DNA from: an uncultured Chloroflexota bacterium
Lineage (GTDB): Bacteria > Chloroflexota > UBA4733
Length of the DNA: 24,680 nucleotides
Assembly (NCBI GenBank): GCA_937967325.1
Contig: CALBSQ010000170.1
Location: 1-24,680, forward strand
Direction of reading: 5' to 3'
Positions 23,080 to 24,680 of this stretch are shown here, in pieces. Numbering within the stretch: the stretch's first letter is position 1; every line of letters begins with the position of its first letter. The translations under genes were made by a program, and so were the position numbers. Under the pieces are notes generated by a model, which was not told where the DNA came from, made no database searches, and was given only the letters and a program-made list of their open reading frames with translations.

Positions 23080-23334
23080 TCGCCTCCTCACTGCGCGTCG
23101 CCCGTCCCGAGCTCGCGAGCATCGGCCGCACTCAGCCGCGATCCACCGGTCGCGCCAATGCTACCGCCTGACGCAACGTCATGGTCAACCGGCCCGGCTT
23201 TATGTCGACGGGACCGCCCTCGCCACAGAACAGGCCCTTAGAGCAAGCCCAGCAGGTTGGCATCCCTCGGCTCCAGGACCAAAGCTGCCCTCAGATGACG
23301 GCCCCGGCGCAGGTCGTTTCTATGGCAGACGACC

Positions 23335-23443
23335 AGCGCATCCCGTCGGTGGCCGCCCTGACGTGCCACGTCAGCCCTTCGCGCCACACCCCATCGACCC
23401 GCAACCCGGCTACCTCCGGAAAGAGCAGTTGCCCCAGTACCAT
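23335..23443 (-). pseudogene. ISL3-family transposase N-terminal remnant
   Basis: From an ATG at 23443 preceded by GGAGGAAGG the minus strand reads MVLGQLLFPEVAGLRVDGVW then REGLTWHVRAATDGM. This is the start of an ISL3-type transposase (LFP-x-x-x-G-L-x-V-x-x-V...HV-AATT) before its zinc-finger Cys residues. After ATDGM the frame loses similarity and stops. No terminal repeats were found. Confidence 0.5.
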
Positions 23444-23526
23444 GCGACGGCCTTCCTCCAGGGGGAGAAGCTCCTTGGAAGGCCAGCCTACCGGCCATGC
23501 CCGTGCAGCAAAGGCGCCGGTGAACC

Positions 23527-23556
23527 TTAGGCACTCATGCAACGATCAGCTATAAT
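23527..23556 (+). promoter_or_regulatory. possible promoter of the GyrI-like gene
   Basis: A perfect TATAAT at 23551-23556 with only a weak -35 (TTAGGC, 18 nt upstream). It gives a leader of about 136 nt. Confidence 0.4.
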
Positions 23557-23698
23557 CAGGCCGGCTACGAGGCGCCGACGCTGGCCGTTCGTTCGATCCG
23601 CACCGGGGGCGCCTGGCGTGACACGAGTTCGCCCGAGCGGCCGCCCTGAGCGCCGGACCAATCGTCTCGCGTCGGCGGCGGGTCGGGGGGAGGGCACG

Positions 23699-24142
23699 GT
23701 GGGCTACGAGGTGACCGTCGCGGACGTCGCGGCCCGTCCGACGGCGGTGGTCGCCGCGACCACGACCTGGCAAGCGTTCCCGACGCTGTGGCGTCAGCTC
23801 CTCGACGAGGTGTGGGCGTGCCTGCGCTCGCATGGGATCACCCGAGGCTGCCGCAACGTCATGCTGTACCTGGACGACCGGCCGCACATCGAGGTCGGCG
23901 TCGAACTGCTCCAGCCGTGCCCGCTCACCGGCAGGGTGGCGCCGTCCAGCCTGCCCGCCGGGCAGGTGGCGGTGACGGTCCACCGCGGACCGTATGCGGA
24001 CCTCGGGTCGGCCCATCGGGCGGTGCTCGACTGGTGCGCCGCGCAGGGTCGGCGGCCGGCCGGCCCGCGGTGGGAGGTCTACGGGCCGCATCGCGACGAT
24101 CCTGCCGAGGTGTGGACCGAGGTCTCCTACCTGTTGTCGTGA
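23699..24142 (+). CDS. GyrI-like / AraC effector-binding domain protein
   Basis: 147 residues from GTG at 23699, preceded by GGGGGGAGG at about 5 nt. It is a stand-alone SHV2-type small-molecule-binding domain: YEVTVADVAARPTAVVAATT, then LPAGQVAVTVHRGPYADLGS with the hallmark G-x-V-A-x-x-x-H-x-G-x-Y, and the end REVYGPHRDDPAEV-like (here WEVYGPHRDDPAEVWTEVSY). Such proteins sense drugs or other ligands, or hydrolyse cyclopropanoids in some cases; no partner transcription factor is next to it. It is bracketed by ISL3-like scraps on the opposite strand. Confidence 0.87.
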   Translation: MGYEVTVADVAARPTAVVAATTTWQAFPTLWRQLLDEVWACLRSHGITRGCRNVMLYLDDRPHIEVGVELLQPCPLTGRVAPSSLPAGQVAVTVHRGPYADLGSAHRAVLDWCAAQGRRPAGPRWEVYGPHRDDPAEVWTEVSYLLS

Positions 24143-24189
24143 CGGATCGTCGTCGTTCTGGCGCTGAGGCCACCGCCGAACGGCCGGCA

Positions 24190-24265
24190 GGCGCGCCGGC
24201 CTCGCCGGCGCCGTCGCCCCGAACTCCCGCGACCTCCGGTAAGAACAGTGGCGCCCCTATGTACT
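24190..24265 (-). pseudogene. second ISL3-like transposase scrap
   Basis: On the minus strand APLFLPEVAGVRGDGAGEAG parallels QLLFPEVAGLRVDGVWREG at 23335-23443. At DNA level 24211-24262 and the corresponding part of 23389-23443 share long identical runs around ACCTCCGG-AAGA-CAGT. It is shorter and more degraded than the first scrap. Confidence 0.35.
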
Positions 24266-24318
24266 AATCGCGCAACCCCTGAGCGGCGCACACGGCCTGC
24301 TCGCCCCGCCTCGCCTGC

Positions 24319-24347
24319 TTGACACGGCGCAGGGCGACCGGTATGTT
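24319..24347 (+). promoter_or_regulatory. sigma70-type promoter of the dehydrogenase gene
   Basis: A perfect TTGACA (24319-24324), 17 nt spacer, TATGTT (24342-24347); the start codon follows 32 nt after the -10. It is the best promoter match in the window. Confidence 0.65.
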
Positions 24348-24378
24348 GCCGACCTATTGCTTACCAGAGGAGAACATC

Positions 24379-24680
24379 GTGAAACAACTCGTCGCCACGA
24401 GCCAGGGCGAGGTACAACTCCGTGAGGCTCCCATGCCACGTCTGGAGGGCAGCGGCGCCATCGTCCAGACGGTCTGCTCGGTGTTCGGCGCCGGCTCCGA
24501 GCTCGGTGGACTGCGCCGACAGCGCCAGGCTGTCCGGCAACAAGAGCAAGCGAGAGACCGGCCGATCACCGAGCGTCCTATGTCCTACCAGTCCTGTGGC
24601 CGCATCGTCGAGCTATCCGACGACTTGCAGGGCGCCTACCAGGTCGGCGACCTCGTCGCCTGCTCGGGCGGCGGTTTCGG
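24379..24680 (+). CDS. zinc-type medium-chain dehydrogenase/reductase, N-terminal part
   Basis: The first 100 residues of an enzyme that continues beyond the window. GTG start with AGAGGAGA about 7 nt upstream. VKQLVATSQGEVQLREAPMP and the later SYQSCGRIVELSDDLQG followed by YQVGDLVACSGGGFG are the GroES-like domain of MDR dehydrogenases, of the subgroup often annotated as zinc-binding alcohol dehydrogenase or bi-domain oxidoreductase (usual counterpart: P-L-G-Y-S-C-A-G-x-V-x-E-V...GDRVACAGGG). The normal first zinc-site Cys near residue 35-40 is present as VCSVFGAGSELG, in the form seen in the non-canonical subgroup. Such enzymes are often found in sugar or polyol and cell-surface glycan gene clusters; nothing more can be said without the rest. 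Confidence 0.85.
   Translation, partial: MKQLVATSQGEVQLREAPMPRLEGSGAIVQTVCSVFGAGSELGGLRRQRQAVRQQEQARDRPITERPMSYQSCGRIVELSDDLQGAYQVGDLVACSGGGF

Larger units (their letters stand above)
23080..23698. other. 619-bp stretch with a transposase scrap and a promoter
   Basis: It holds an ISL3-like transposase remnant (23335-23443) and a consensus -10 box (23551-23556). In 23080-23334 I see nothing I can support. Confidence 0.55.

Noticed and set aside
1..24680. CRISPR arrays, rRNA, phage structural genes
   Set aside because: No regularly spaced direct repeats, no rRNA segments and no phage-type proteins were seen on reading the window.

Overview
The window is high-GC bacterial DNA that most resembles a member of the Chloroflexota. 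The reasons are gene content and style rather than any marker gene. There are three Tat-type lipoprotein sugar-binding proteins with long Ala/Ser linkers and binding-protein/permease operons that lack an ATPase. There is also a Uma2-family nuclease with an Ala/Glu/Arg coiled tail, small DUF433/DUF5615 and DUF6883/DUF4926 gene pairs, and GC-rich dispersed palindromes. No rRNA, tRNA or CRISPR array is visible, so the phylum call is an inference.

Layout. 1-2085 (minus): a creatininase-family amidohydrolase followed by an M24 (creatinase / Xaa-Pro peptidase type) enzyme that runs off the left edge. 2348-5655 (plus), divergent from these: a complete ABC uptake cassette (binding protein, two permeases). 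6167-7009: a Uma2-family protein. 7010-10077: a decayed stretch with a possible beta-propeller scrap, a frameshifted FAD monooxygenase truncated against an HTH/alpha-beta hydrolase/cyclase gene with an internal deletion, and a DUF4926 gene overlapped by a frameshifted DUF6883 gene. 10207-10734: a GrpB-family protein. 11089-12546 (minus): a solitary sugar-binding lipoprotein. 12672-14058: small accessory genes, namely a DUF433-like antitoxin with a truncated DUF5615 toxin, meeting tail to tail a two-gene unit made of a glutaredoxin-like protein and a PARP-like ADP-ribosyltransferase candidate. 14634-16468: a secreted multidomain protein broken by a frameshift and an in-frame TGA, flanked by inverted copies of a ~98-bp repeat. 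16838-20214 (minus): a second complete ABC cassette. 20675-24142: a small lipoprotein, an AbrB-type regulator, a GNAT acetyltransferase, an alpha/beta hydrolase whose tail runs into a dispersed repeat, and a GyrI-like protein between two ISL3 transposase scraps. 24379-end: the start of a zinc-type medium-chain dehydrogenase.

How the genes work together. The two transporter cassettes and the lone binding protein point to scavenging of carbohydrates or related solutes, energised by an ATPase encoded elsewhere. The creatininase/M24 pair beside the first cassette suggests that an imported amide or peptide-like solute is hydrolysed in the cytoplasm, but the substrate cannot be read from the sequence. 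The middle of the window (7-17 kb) is accessory DNA in which several genes are being lost and small toxin-like genes and repeats have accumulated. The most interesting points are the ADP-ribosyltransferase candidate with its Cys-less glutaredoxin-like partner, a perfect 17-bp hairpin immediately after the start codon of the truncated DUF5615 toxin, and the chimeric junction near 8111-8133.
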